From the NCBI GenBank assembly GCA_030424865.1, contig JAUHVR010000013.1, positions 1 to 64,000 of the forward strand: a DNA stretch of 64,000 nucleotides, given 5' to 3'. The position numbers were made by a program, and so were the translations under genes. Positions 36,033 through 46,699 of the stretch are shown in pieces (the first letter of the stretch is position 1; every line of letters starts with the position of its first letter). The notes under the pieces are model-generated. The model did no database searches. It saw only the letters and a program-made list of their open reading frames with translations, and was not told the origin of the DNA. The DNA comes from Alphaproteobacteria bacterium (lineage in GTDB: Bacteria > Pseudomonadota > Alphaproteobacteria > Rhodobacterales > Rhodobacteraceae).

Positions 36033-37507
36033 CCAAGCTGTCTCTTCAGCAACAATTTGCCGACAGCATGGGCCAGTTGCTGGGGCCCGACTTCCCCCCT
36101 GACATCGCATTGGCGGTGTCGGGCGGCGGGGACAGCATGGCGATGCTGTACCTGGCCCACAACTGGACGCGGGACTGGGGGGTGCGTCTGCATGTGGTCA
36201 CCGTGGACCACGGGTTGCGCCCCGAAAGCGCCGGTGAGGCCGCCATGGTCGCGCGGGAATGCGCCGCTTTGGGATGGCCCCACACAACGCTGAAATGGAC
36301 CTGGGACGGCAAGGGCAATTTGCAGGATGCCGCCCGGCAGGCCCGGCTGCATATGATCAACCGGTGGCGCGGGTTGATCGAGCATGTGCTGATGGCCCAC
36401 ACGCAGGACGATGTCGCCGAGACGTTCCTGATGCGTCTGGCCCGGGGCTCCGGCGTCGATGGCCTGTCTGCCATGAGTGACAGGCGCAAAGTTGAACTCG
36501 GACCCACGACAGTGCTGCAGGATGCGGAATTCGACGGGCCGCTGCCTCCGCAAAGCAAACCGGGGAAGGGCACCCGCGTGCGGCCCGGCAGCTTTCATGT
36601 GGTGCGTCCCTGCCTTGGGATGCGACGCTCCGATCTTAGGCACTACCTCAAGGTGCTGAACGGCCCTTGGGTTGACGACCCTTCGAACGACAACACGGCA
36701 TTCGAGCGCGTGCGCGTGCGGCAGGCGCTGTCCGGTTTGACAGAGCTGGGTCTGGACGTGGACACATTGGCAGGAACCGCGCATAGGATGTCGCGCGCGC
36801 GTTTCGCGTTGCGGCAAAGGGCCTTGGACGCCTGGCAGGAATTTGGCGCCGAAGGCCGCTTGCCTCACAAACCAGAGCCGACCTCGAGCAAACTGGCCCC
36901 ACTGCGCAAGAACAAGGTTCAAGCATCTGTCATTTCGAATTTGCCCAGTTTGCCGTTGGGGCCAGAGACCGGCGAACTTCTGTTTCAACGGGAGCCGTTT
37001 GAGGCCGCAGATCGGGAAACCCAACTCAGATTGCTGAGTGCCGCGTTGCAGTTCGTTTCAGGCGCAGACTATCGACCCCGAGCAACCGCACTGGACGCGC
37101 TTCTGGACCGGCTTCTTGGCGGCGGTACCGGCACACTGCACGGCTGCGAGTGCCAGATGGAGCGCACGCAGCTGCGGGTGTCTCGCGAATTTGCCGTCGT
37201 GGCGGGACACAGGGTTTCCCATGGCGCCTCAATGCTTTGGGATAATCGCTGGCGGGTGTTTTCCGCGCAGTGGCGGGACGTTGCAGGGCTGGAGGTGCGC
37301 GCCTTGGGTGAAGCGGGGTGGCAACAGGTCGACAGCAAGCCCGAGGGCGCGCCGCCGTTCAGATCGGCCCGCAGTTTGCCCGCGCTATGGGCTGGTTCAG
37401 ACCTGTTGGCCTGCGACGCGCTGGGATTTGGTCCGGGGATGACATCCCACTTGTGGCCGATGGGTCGAGAACGGCTCACATTTGCAGAGTTCCTGCTTTC
37501 GCATTGA
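36029..37507 (+). CDS. tilS: tRNA(Ile)-lysidine synthetase
   Basis: A 492-residue enzyme, starting with GTG 36029 overlapping the cpoB stop. The PP-loop AVSGGGDSMAM near residue 31 activates tRNA with ATP; MAHTQDDVAETFLMRLARGSG is the conserved catalytic block. TilS converts the wobble C of tRNA-Ile(CAU) to lysidine and is essential. The C-terminal half is diverged and contains a central positively charged region. Length is a little over the E. coli enzyme. ftsH follows after 77 bases, a common alphaproteobacterial order. Confidence 0.94.
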   Translation: MTKLSLQQQFADSMGQLLGPDFPPDIALAVSGGGDSMAMLYLAHNWTRDWGVRLHVVTVDHGLRPESAGEAAMVARECAALGWPHTTLKWTWDGKGNLQDAARQARLHMINRWRGLIEHVLMAHTQDDVAETFLMRLARGSGVDGLSAMSDRRKVELGPTTVLQDAEFDGPLPPQSKPGKGTRVRPGSFHVVRPCLGMRRSDLRHYLKVLNGPWVDDPSNDNTAFERVRVRQALSGLTELGLDVDTLAGTAHRMSRARFALRQRALDAWQEFGAEGRLPHKPEPTSSKLAPLRKNKVQASVISNLPSLPLGPETGELLFQREPFEAADRETQLRLLSAALQFVSGADYRPRATALDALLDRLLGGGTGTLHGCECQMERTQLRVSREFAVVAGHRVSHGASMLWDNRWRVFSAQWRDVAGLEVRALGEAGWQQVDSKPEGAPPFRSARSLPALWAGSDLLACDALGFGPGMTSHLWPMGRERLTFAEFLLSH

Positions 37508-37584
37508 ACCGGGCGAAGTGATCTCTATGTTACTCGCAGGCGTCCTGTGCTACAGCGCGCCATCTGACGTTTGGGAGATTTTCC

Positions 37585-39498
<1,914 letters not shown>

Positions 39499-39510
39499 TT
39501 TCAAACACCA

Positions 39511-39546
39511 ACGACCCTCGGATTTTTGTCCGGGGGTCGTTTTCCT
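39511..39546 (+). terminator. Terminator of ftsH
   Basis: ACGACCCTCGG (39511-39521) pairs with CCGGGGGTCGT (39530-39540), loop ATTTTTGT, followed by TTTTCC. It lies 12 bases after the ftsH stop codon and is a good intrinsic terminator. Confidence 0.85.
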
Positions 39547-39605
39547 TCAAGGAAAACGAATCGAAAAACATGGTTTTTCGGTCCGGAATTCTTGAAGAAT
39601 TCCGG
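39538..39605 (+). repeat. Three tandem perfect hairpins in the fhs leader
   Basis: After the terminator come, in 68 bases: CGTTTTCC/GGAAAACG (8 bp, 5-base loop, 39538-39558), CGAAAAAC/GTTTTTCG (8 bp, loop ATG, 39562-39580) and CCGGAATTCT/AGAATTCCGG (10 bp, loop TGA, 39583-39605). All three stems are perfect. The first overlaps the end of the ftsH terminator. They may form an RNA structure in the fhs leader or be protein-binding palindromes. Confidence 0.7.
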
Positions 39606-39801
39606 TTCCCGGCATTCCCGTTTTGCCCGGCGTCACCGTTCGGGTTCGCGGCAAAGGTTTCCGATCAGCAGCAGCGTGATCCTGCTGGCGACGCAGTTTA
39701 GTCAGATAATGTCGGATTCGCCCGAACACCCGATCGTGCAGCGCGGTATGAAAAAATCGATGATTTCTTCACGCGACACCGCGCACGAACAGGGACCCGC
39801 C
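39606..39801 (+). promoter_or_regulatory. Leader region of fhs
   Basis: About 200 bases with no convincing gene between the hairpins and the fhs start. An A+T-rich patch near 39695-39720 (GTTTAGTCAGATAATGTC) could be a promoter -10 region. I recognise no known riboswitch by eye. Confidence 0.3.
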
Positions 39802-41478
39802 ATGAGTTTCAAGACTGACATCGAAATCGCCCGCGAGGCCAACAAGAAACCGATCCAGGAGATCGGCGCAAAACTGGGCATCCCCTCGGAAAGCCTGCTG
39901 CCCTATGGCCACGACAAGGCCAAGGTCAGCCAGGACTTCATCAACTCTGTCCAGGGCAACGACAACGGCAAGCTGATCCTTGTCACCGCGATCAACCCGA
40001 CCCCGGCGGGTGAAGGCAAGACCACCACCACGGTTGGCCTGGGCGACGGTCTGAACGCCATTGGCAAGAAAGCTGCGATCTGCATCCGCGAAGCCTCGCT
40101 TGGGCCGAACTTCGGCATGAAGGGCGGCGCGGCCGGCGGTGGCTATGCACAGGTTGTCCCGATGGAGGACATGAACCTGCATTTCACCGGTGACTTCCAC
40201 GCCATCACCGCTGCCCACAACCTGCTGTCGGCAATGATCGACAACCACATCTACTGGGGCAACGAACTGGGCATCGACGAGCGCCGCGTGACCTGGCGCC
40301 GTGTGCTCGACATGAATGACCGCGCGCTGCGCGACATGGTGACCAGCCTGGGCGGCGTCGCCAACGGCTTCCCGCGTCAGACCGGTTTTGACATCACCGT
40401 GGCCTCGGAAGTCATGGCGATCCTTTGCCTGGCCAAGGACCTTGCCGACCTCGAAAAGCGCCTGGGCGACATGATCGTGGCCTACACCCGCAAGCGGGAG
40501 CCGATCTATTGCCGTGACATCAAGGCCGACGGCGCAATGACCGTTCTGCTGAAGGACGCGATGCAGCCGAACCTGGTGCAGACGCTGGAAAACAACCCGG
40601 CCTTCGTGCACGGCGGTCCCTTTGCGAACATCGCGCACGGCTGCAACTCGGTCACCGCCACCACCACCGCGCTCAAGATCGCCGACTACGTCGTAACCGA
40701 AGCGGGTTTCGGGGCCGACCTGGGTGCCGAGAAGTTCATGAACATCAAGTGCCGCAAGGCAGGCCTTGCGCCCGACTGCGTCGTGCTGGTCGCCACCATC
40801 CGCGCGATGAAGATGAACGGCGGTGTCGCCAAGGCTGACCTGGGTGCGGAAAACGTCGATGCCGTGAACGAAGGCTGCGCAAACCTCGGCCGTCACATCG
40901 GCAACCTCAAGCAGTTCGGCGTGCCGGTTGTTGTCGCCATTAACCACTTCGTGTCGGACACCGATGCCGAGGTGCAGGCGGTCAAGGACTATGTGGCCAC
41001 GCAGGGATCCGAGGCGATCCTCTGCAAGCATTGGGCCGAGGGGTCAAAAGGCACCGAAGAGCTGGCGACCCGAGTGGCCGAGATCGCCGATGCCGGCGTC
41101 AGCCAGTTTGCGCCGCTCTACAATGACGACCTGAGCCTCTTTGAAAAGATCGAGCGGATCGCGACCTCGATCTACCGCGCCGACGAAGTTCTGGCCGATG
41201 CCAAGATCCGTAACCAGTTGAAAGACTGGGAAGCCGCCGGGTATGGCAACCTGCCGGTCTGCATGGCCAAGACGCAGTACAGCTTCTCGACAGACCCGAG
41301 CCTGCGCGGCGCGCCCACTGGCCACTCTGTGCCGGTTCGCGAAGTGCGGCTCTCGGCAGGCGCGGGCTTTATCGTCGTCATCTGCGGCGAGATCATGACC
41401 ATGCCCGGTCTGCCCTCGAAACCTGCCTCCGAATCGATCCGTCTGAATGCTGACGGCGAAATCGAAGGACTCTTCTAA
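39802..41478 (+). CDS. fhs: Formate-tetrahydrofolate ligase
   Basis: A 558-residue enzyme that makes 10-formyl-THF from formate, THF and ATP. The P-loop [11 protein letters not shown] lies near residue 68, followed by [40 protein letters not shown], the folate/formate site, and NNHFVSDT... type C-terminal motifs ([14 protein letters not shown]). ATG 39802 fits the family start [10 protein letters not shown]. It is followed by the chorismate mutase remnant and folD, forming a C1 block. Confidence 0.97.
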   Translation: MSFKTDIEIAREANKKPIQEIGAKLGIPSESLLPYGHDKAKVSQDFINSVQGNDNGKLILVTAINPTPAGEGKTTTTVGLGDGLNAIGKKAAICIREASLGPNFGMKGGAAGGGYAQVVPMEDMNLHFTGDFHAITAAHNLLSAMIDNHIYWGNELGIDERRVTWRRVLDMNDRALRDMVTSLGGVANGFPRQTGFDITVASEVMAILCLAKDLADLEKRLGDMIVAYTRKREPIYCRDIKADGAMTVLLKDAMQPNLVQTLENNPAFVHGGPFANIAHGCNSVTATTTALKIADYVVTEAGFGADLGAEKFMNIKCRKAGLAPDCVVLVATIRAMKMNGGVAKADLGAENVDAVNEGCANLGRHIGNLKQFGVPVVVAINHFVSDTDAEVQAVKDYVATQGSEAILCKHWAEGSKGTEELATRVAEIADAGVSQFAPLYNDDLSLFEKIERIATSIYRADEVLADAKIRNQLKDWEAAGYGNLPVCMAKTQYSFSTDPSLRGAPTGHSVPVREVRLSAGAGFIVVICGEIMTMPGLPSKPASESIRLNADGEIEGLF

Positions 41479-41543
41479 GTCGCATTGAGCCCGGGTCTGG
41501 CCAGGCATATGTACTGGCCAGACCGAACACATGAGGGCCCGGG

Positions 41544-41726
41544 ATGGCGGATCCGAAGTCTTGCACCGACTTGGCGGACCTGCGCGCCAAGATCGCCAAG
41601 CCGGACAGGAAACTGGTGACACAGGCGCTGGATCCCAATCTGGTCGAGACGCTGTGGCGGCATCTGATCGGCGGGTCGATCCTTGGGGAAGAACGGGGTC
41701 TCCGGCCGTCTGAATTCGGCAGATGA
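41544..41726 (+). pseudogene. Internally deleted chorismate mutase (AroQ-type) remnant
   Basis: A 60-residue open frame, MADPKSCTDLADLRAKIAKPDRKLV then TQALDPNLVETLWRHLIGGSILGEERGL. The first part reads like helix 1 of an AroQ chorismate mutase (consensus DLxxLRxxIDxLDxxLVxLLxxR) and the second like the last helix (LDPxLxExLWRxLIxxSIxxEE). Family members are usually about 95-105 residues; about 40 residues of the middle, with the catalytic Lys/Arg/Asp of helices 1-2, are missing, and the IDxLD of helix 1 is IAKPD. The frame stays open across the join. An expressed but inactive or repurposed protein is possible. Confidence 0.6.
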
Positions 41727-41818
41727 CACAGAATCGGCCATCGCCCGCGGGGCGCGGCCGCAGGGAAAAAACGAACAGGCAGACCTGGCTTGGGCGGACG
41801 TTAAGGAAGGACACGACA

Positions 41819-42721
41819 ATGAGCGCGACAGTGATTGACGGCAAGGCATTTGCAGCCACCGTGCGAGAGAAGGTGGCGGGCCATGTGGCGCGTCTTAAGG
41901 CCGATCACGACATCACCCCCGGTCTGGCCGTGGTGCTGGTGGGCGAGGATCCGGCCAGTCAGGTCTATGTCCGCTCGAAAGGCAAGCAGACCGTCGAGGT
42001 CGGCATGAATTCGTATGAGCACAAGTTGGACGCCGATACGTCCGAGGCTGATCTGCTGGCGCTGATCGACCAGTTGAACAATGATCCGACCGTGCATGGC
42101 ATCCTGGTCCAGCTGCCGCTGCCGGGGCATCTGAACGAAGATCTGGTGATCAACTCGATTGATCCGGCCAAGGATGTGGACGGGTTCCATATCTCGAACG
42201 TGGGCCTGTTGGGCACCGGGCAGAAGTCGATGGTGCCCTGCACGCCGCTGGGCTGCCTGATGATGCTGCGGGATCATCACGGCTCGATCAGCGGCATGGA
42301 TGCCGTGGTGATTGGCCGCTCGAACATCGTGGGCAAGCCGATGGCGCAACTGCTGCTGGGTGACAGCTGCACCGTGACCATCGCGCATTCGCGCACCAAG
42401 GATCTGGCGGAAACCGTCCGCCGCGCCGACATCGTGGTCGCCGCCGTGGGCCGCCCCGAGATGGTGCCGGGCGACTGGATCAAGCCGGGCGCAACCGTGA
42501 TCGACGTGGGCATCAACCGCATCGACGCGCCGGAAAAGGGCGAGGGCAAGACCCGTCTGGTCGGCGATTGCCACTACGACAGCTGCGCCGAGGTGGCCGG
42601 CGCGATCACCCCGGTGCCGGGTGGCGTCGGCCCGATGACCATCGCCTGCCTGCTGGCCAACACCGTAACCGCCTGCTGCCGCGCCAATGGGCTGGAAGAG
42701 CCCGAGGGCCTGACCGCCTAA
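41819..42721 (+). CDS. folD: Methylene-THF dehydrogenase / methenyl-THF cyclohydrolase
   Basis: A 300-residue bifunctional enzyme interconverting methylene-, methenyl- and formyl-THF with NADP. Motifs: [13 protein letters not shown] near residue 45 (catalytic Lys), [10 protein letters not shown] near 95, [27 protein letters not shown] near 160 and [16 protein letters not shown] near 258. AAGGAAGG precedes ATG 41819. With fhs it forms the route from formate to methylene-THF. Confidence 0.97.
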   Translation: MSATVIDGKAFAATVREKVAGHVARLKADHDITPGLAVVLVGEDPASQVYVRSKGKQTVEVGMNSYEHKLDADTSEADLLALIDQLNNDPTVHGILVQLPLPGHLNEDLVINSIDPAKDVDGFHISNVGLLGTGQKSMVPCTPLGCLMMLRDHHGSISGMDAVVIGRSNIVGKPMAQLLLGDSCTVTIAHSRTKDLAETVRRADIVVAAVGRPEMVPGDWIKPGATVIDVGINRIDAPEKGEGKTRLVGDCHYDSCAEVAGAITPVPGGVGPMTIACLLANTVTACCRANGLEEPEGLTA

Positions 42722-42739
42722 GCCTCAGTCACGGCGAAT

Positions 42740-42807
42740 GGGCGACCCTGTCAGGTCGCCCGTATAAAAAAAGCGGCCGTTCGTCCTGTTCAAACGAATT
42801 GCCGCTT
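42740..42807. terminator. Two hairpins between folD and the convergent gene
   Basis: GGGCGACC/GGTCGCCC (42740-42761, six-base loop) lies 18 bases past folD but lacks a T run. A second hairpin, AAGCGGC..TTCGT / ACGAA..GCCGCTT (42771-42807), has a seven-base A run on its left, so on the minus strand it is a good intrinsic terminator for the gene ending at 42832. Confidence 0.75.
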
Positions 42808-42831
42808 CACAGCCGGATCAGTCAGGTGGTG

Positions 42832-43785
42832 TCAAAGGCCGGTGTCGTAGCTGGTCAGACGGAAACTGCCGGGTTTCACCAGTTTTCCCATGGCCGCGAA
42901 TTCGTTTGCCCAAGTCCGCGCCTGCCCATTCAAGGTTTCCATGTCTGGGCGGTTGGTCCAATAGTTCACGCAAAGCCAGGTGCCGTCGTCACCCTGTCCC
43001 ACGGTGCGATACAAAAGTGTATCGTTCTGGTTCATCTTCTGCGTGATGGTTTCAAAGAACGCACGAACCTCGGCCGGGTCGGCGTCATCGGCCTGCTCGA
43101 ACAGCACGATCTCGACGTGTTTCGGGACACGCAGATCATCAGCACCAACTTTTTGGGTCAATCCGCCCGCTAACCTCTTGAGCGGCATCTGCAAGGCCGT
43201 CGGGCGGTCGCCCGGCTCGGCCAGAGGCATGCCATCGACCGGCCGCGCGCCAAAGTAGAGATGACCGGCAGAGACATGCAGCACTTCGTATTCCGTGGTG
43301 GGAGAGTTCGCGCCGACGCCCATGACAGTGCATCCCGTTTCAAAAACGTCCTGTTCAACACCGACGGACCATGCGTCTGCTCCGCATGTGCCCGCACCGG
43401 CTGAATTCAGAAACTCGGCAAAGCCCTCCATACGCGGCGTGATGGTCAGGTAGTCGTTGACGACAAGGTCGACCTCGCGGGCGCCTTCTGCCACGTCCGA
43501 GGCACCCAGAATTGTCACGTCGCCGCCGAATTTCAGGTCCAGCAGCGGCGCGGAACAGTTGGCGTCGGCGAACGTGGTGAAGTGGGCATCGATGCGACCG
43601 GGTTCAAATGAAATGGATCGCTTGAGATACCAGGGGTCTATCCCTGCCTGCCCGGCCTGAGGGCGCAATTCGCAGGCGATGCTTTCCCAAGTGCCTGCCA
43701 GATCAAGAGCGCTGTCCTGCGCAAATGCGGGTGCCGCCATGCCGCTGGCAACAAACAAACAAAGCGAAGTCGGGGCGAGTTTCAT
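42832..43785 (-). CDS. Secreted APCDD1-like/ABM-like two-domain protein
   Basis: A 317-residue protein with signal peptide MKLAPTSLCLFVASGMAAPAFA and AGGAGA before ATG 43785. Residues about 25-205 resemble the APCDD1 domain: GTWESIACELRPQ, WYLKRSISF, TTFADANCSAPLLDL and a beta-rich core with conserved cysteines. Residues about 215-317 (PKHVEIVLFEQADDADPAEVRAFFETITQKM ... RTWANEFAAMGKL) look like an antibiotic-biosynthesis-monooxygenase type dimeric alpha/beta barrel. I do not know this fusion from other bacteria. It diverges from a LysR regulator. Catalysis is not predicted; calls are by pattern. Confidence 0.55.
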   Translation of the reverse strand: MKLAPTSLCLFVASGMAAPAFAQDSALDLAGTWESIACELRPQAGQAGIDPWYLKRSISFEPGRIDAHFTTFADANCSAPLLDLKFGGDVTILGASDVAEGAREVDLVVNDYLTITPRMEGFAEFLNSAGAGTCGADAWSVGVEQDVFETGCTVMGVGANSPTTEYEVLHVSAGHLYFGARPVDGMPLAEPGDRPTALQMPLKRLAGGLTQKVGADDLRVPKHVEIVLFEQADDADPAEVRAFFETITQKMNQNDTLLYRTVGQGDDGTWLCVNYWTNRPDMETLNGQARTWANEFAAMGKLVKPGSFRLTSYDTGL

Positions 43786-43867
43786 TTTGGTCTCCTCTGC
43801 GGTGTCGTTTGGCGAGGAAGTTGGCAAAAGGCATGACGTGAAACCAATTCATTGTTATTATAATTAC
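43786..43867. promoter_or_regulatory. Divergent promoter region, APCDD1-ABM gene and LysR gene
   Basis: Eighty-two bases. The right half (43840-43867) is A+T-rich with ATTGTTATTATAATTAC, unlike the surrounding sequence, and could hold the LysR operator and -10 elements. Exact T-N11-A sites were not assigned. Confidence 0.4.
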
Positions 43868-44770
43868 ATGAGCAGTAATAATGTGCGTCTTGCCGCGCTC
43901 GACCTGAACCTGATCACCGCGTTGAGTGCTCTTTTGGACTGCAGGTCCGTGTCGGATGCGGCGGACGCCGTGGGCCGCACACAGTCAGCGATGTCCCACA
44001 GCCTGGCGCGCCTGCGCGAGCATTTTCGCGACCCGATCCTGGTGCGTGACGGTTGGGCGATGCGGCTCACCCCGTTCGCCGAATACCTGCACCCCCGAGC
44101 CACGGCAGCGGCCGAGGCCGCCCGATTGATGTTCAGCACCAATTTCGCGTTTGATCCGGCTACAACGACACGCCGCATACGGATCGCAGCGCCGGATCTA
44201 TGCGCGTCGCTTTTCACGGGGTTCATCGGCGAACTGGCGCAGAAGGCGCCCCTTGCCTCGATCGAGTTCGTGGACAGCACCATGTCCCGCCAGGCTGTTC
44301 TGAAGTCCGAGGCAGACATCGGCATGGGGTTTGGCACCCCCAAGGCAGACCCCAATCTGGTTCTGGTCAAGACTGCGCCGCTTGACTGGTGCACCTTTGC
44401 CCCCGTGGGGCACGCCTATGGCCGGACCCCGACAACCGAAATCTGGAGCGCCTCAAGGCACATCCTGGTTGGTCAGGGCGGTGTGCAAGAGGGGCCAGTT
44501 GAAAAGGTGCTTCGACGGCAGGGCATTGAACGCCATGTCTTTTGCTACGCGTCCAACTTTTCCGCGGCGCTTACCCTGGCGAGCGAAACCGGTGCGTTGA
44601 TAACAACATTGCGGGCACCTTTTGAACACACGGCACACCGTCTTGGGATGACGGCCCATCCGCCCCCCTTCGATATGCCTGCAGCGCCTGCGACGCTGAT
44701 GTTTCGCGAAGATTACGACAACCCGTTCTCGGTTTGGCTGAGGAAACTCTGTCTGGCGTCCATCAGCTGA
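43868..44770 (+). CDS. LysR-family transcriptional regulator
   Basis: A 300-residue regulator. N-terminal helix-turn-helix: DLNLITALSALLDCRSVSDAADAVGRTQSAMSHSLARLREHFRDPILVRDG, matching the NodD/PcaQ-like branch of LysR proteins. The C-terminal effector domain (90-295) begins RRIRIAAPDLCASLF. LysR regulators usually control the divergently transcribed neighbour, here the APCDD1-ABM gene, together with autoregulation. Start ATG 43868 gives a standard N-terminus. Confidence 0.9.
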   Translation: MSSNNVRLAALDLNLITALSALLDCRSVSDAADAVGRTQSAMSHSLARLREHFRDPILVRDGWAMRLTPFAEYLHPRATAAAEAARLMFSTNFAFDPATTTRRIRIAAPDLCASLFTGFIGELAQKAPLASIEFVDSTMSRQAVLKSEADIGMGFGTPKADPNLVLVKTAPLDWCTFAPVGHAYGRTPTTEIWSASRHILVGQGGVQEGPVEKVLRRQGIERHVFCYASNFSAALTLASETGALITTLRAPFEHTAHRLGMTAHPPPFDMPAAPATLMFREDYDNPFSVWLRKLCLASIS

Positions 44771-44897
44771 AGCGGGGGCACAGCCCGGCGATCGGCGACC
44801 GGCGCCAGGTCGGCCTGGGTCAGTAACGGTGCCGCGGGCTTGACCCCTCTGAACAAAGCCTATCTGCTGAGGGGTACCCCAGAGGAGATCGCGCCCC

Positions 44898-45530
44898 ATG
44901 TCAAAACCTCGCACCTATGCCGGACGGGACATCGAAGTCAGCTTCGACATGTCCAAATGCATTCACGCCCGGAACTGTTTCCTGAAGCTGCCGCATGTCT
45001 TTGACCCCGCCAAGCGGCCCTGGGTTCAGCCCGACAATGCCCCGGCCGAGGAAATCGCCGCGATGATCCGCACCTGCCCGTCCGGTGCGCTGACCTTCAC
45101 GCGGCACGATGGCGGGGCCGAGGAACTGCCGACGCGGATCAACCGCGTGACGATCCTGGAAAACGGCCCCCTTGCGCTACAGGGCAACCTGGAGGTGGCT
45201 GGCGAGGCCCGTACCCGGGCGACGCTCTGCCGTTGCGGGGCCTCGGCCAACAAGCCCTATTGCGACTACGCCCATGTCGATGCCAAGTTTCAGGCTACGG
45301 GCGAACCGTCGTCGGACGCCAAGCAGGAAGGTCTGGAAGACCCCGAAGCGGTGCTCAAGGTCGACCCGATCCCCGACGGCCCGCTGAAGCTGGAAGGCCC
45401 GATGGAGCTGACGACAGGCACGGGGCGCGGCCTTGGCCAGATGCGCCGGGCCTTCCTGTGCCGCTGTGGTCAGTCCAAGAACAAGCCTTTCTGCGACGGT
45501 TCGCACAAAGAGGCCGGGTTCACCGGCTAA
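44898..45530 (+). CDS. CDGSH iron-sulfur protein with N-terminal ferredoxin-like domain
   Basis: A 210-residue protein. Residues about 14-70 form a divergent mono-cluster ferredoxin (Fer4_19 type) with KCIHARNC and TCPSGAL. Two CDGSH modules follow: LCRCGASANKPYCDYAH near 112 and LCRCGQSKNKPFCDGSH near 190, each with the three Cys and one His of a 2Fe-2S cluster; in the first the CDGSH loop reads CDYAH. Such proteins carry electrons or clusters; function unknown. It ends in an 11-base overlap with the convergent thioesterase gene. Confidence 0.88.
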   Translation: MSKPRTYAGRDIEVSFDMSKCIHARNCFLKLPHVFDPAKRPWVQPDNAPAEEIAAMIRTCPSGALTFTRHDGGAEELPTRINRVTILENGPLALQGNLEVAGEARTRATLCRCGASANKPYCDYAHVDAKFQATGEPSSDAKQEGLEDPEAVLKVDPIPDGPLKLEGPMELTTGTGRGLGQMRRAFLCRCGQSKNKPFCDGSHKEAGFTG

Positions 45531-45942
45531 GGGGCACGGGCACAAAGGTGCCCTGCGCCAGCGCGATCAGGGTCTCTTGTCCCTCGGCCCGGGCATGGAC
45601 CTCGGCGGTTGCGATCACCAGCCGTCGCCCGGGTTTGATCACCTTGCCCCGCGCGATCAGCAGATCGCCCAGACCCGGCGCCAGCAGGTTGATCTTGATC
45701 TCGGCGGTCACAACCTCGCTGTCCTCGGCCATCATCGACAGGGCGGAATAGCCCGCTGCGCTGTCGGCGATCGAAAAGATCAGCCCGGCATGGGCCGAGC
45801 CCTGCTGCTGCAATGACCCCGGCAAGATCGGTGCCTGGATCGCCACCGATCCGGGTGTGACCGAGGCCAGAGAGGCCCCCAACGTGGCCATCAGGCTTTG
45901 ACGGTCGAAACTGGTCTGGATGCGGATCTGAAGGTCGCTCAT
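45520..45942 (-). CDS. PaaI-like hotdog thioesterase
   Basis: A 140-residue hotdog protein. The QGSAHAGLIFSIADSAAGYSALSMM stretch near residue 45 is the PaaI pattern (HxG, then acidic residue and helix). AIQAPILPGSLQQ before it is the usual entry strand. It would hydrolyse acyl-CoA esters; substrate unknown. The gene begins 12 bases past the pdeM stop on the same strand, so it likely belongs to the helicase-pdeM unit, with no evident functional reason. Confidence 0.8.
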   Translation of the reverse strand: MSDLQIRIQTSFDRQSLMATLGASLASVTPGSVAIQAPILPGSLQQQGSAHAGLIFSIADSAAGYSALSMMAEDSEVVTAEIKINLLAPGLGDLLIARGKVIKPGRRLVIATAEVHARAEGQETLIALAQGTFVPVPLSR

Positions 45943-45953
45943 GCTGGCAGAAT

Positions 45954-46655
45954 TCACCGCACGGCGGTTCGCCGCAAAGGTGACGTTGCGTCGCCACGTG
46001 GCATCGGGATGCGGGCCGGCATCGGCCCGGTCAGGATCGCCTGCGCATCCGCCGCCATCAGCTCGCACAACACCGCGCTGTCACTGCGCAGCCCGCCGGT
46101 GAAAGTCCCATAAGCGGGCAGGATCAACCGGGCATCGTCCAGCAGGAAACAGGGCCGCGTCAGGCTGCGGCCCCGGGCCACGATCCGTGCCTTGGGATGG
46201 TAATGCCCGGAAACCTCGCCCCGCGCCCCGGGCTGGGCAATGTGGCGCAGCACCAGCGGGCCGATTTGCAGCTCGGCCAGGTGCTTGCCCCCCAGCGCGA
46301 CAGGACCGGGATCGTGGTTCCCCTCGATCCAGCTCCAGTCCCGCCCCGCCTGCAAAGCGGCGATGTGCAGCCGGTCAGCCTCGGGCAATTCGACGTCCAG
46401 CCCCGGCGCATCAAAACTGTCGCCCAGACAGATCACATGCCGTGCGCCGGTGGACTCGATGTCGCCCGCCAGACGCACCAGCGTCTCGCGCGCCTCATAG
46501 GGCGGCAGCTGCGCGCCGCCAACCGGCAGCATCCGCGCCGCCTTGCCCAGATGCAGGTCCGAAACGATCAGCACATTCTGATCCGGCCAGAACAGACCGC
46601 CAGAGAACAAGGCGACCAGGCCCGCCCCGGCAAAGGTGAAATCGAGTGAGTTCAT
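45954..46655 (-). CDS. pdeM: Ligase-associated DNA damage response endonuclease PdeM
   Basis: A 233-residue metallophosphoesterase: VSDLHLGKAARM near residue 34, LGDSFDAP near 79, IEGNHDPGP near 105 and GHYHPKA near 150 give the four metal-binding motifs. This is the PdeM family (TIGR04123), normally the fourth gene of a four-gene DNA repair cluster. ATG 46655 (MNSLDFTFAGAGL) fits the family start, but GTG 46703, which overlaps the helicase stop, is also in frame and would add 16 residues. Confidence 0.88.
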   Translation of the reverse strand: MNSLDFTFAGAGLVALFSGGLFWPDQNVLIVSDLHLGKAARMLPVGGAQLPPYEARETLVRLAGDIESTGARHVICLGDSFDAPGLDVELPEADRLHIAALQAGRDWSWIEGNHDPGPVALGGKHLAELQIGPLVLRHIAQPGARGEVSGHYHPKARIVARGRSLTRPCFLLDDARLILPAYGTFTGGLRSDSAVLCELMAADAQAILTGPMPARIPMPRGDATSPLRRTAVR

Positions 46656-46699
46656 GCTTTGTTCATGCCCTGCTTTTGCCCGCTCTGCAAAGCAAATCT

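Noticed and set aside
44866-44884. GGGGTACCCC palindrome ahead of the CDGSH gene as an operator
   Set aside because: A single 10-base palindrome overlapping the likely ribosome site is too weak to call, with no second copy nearby.
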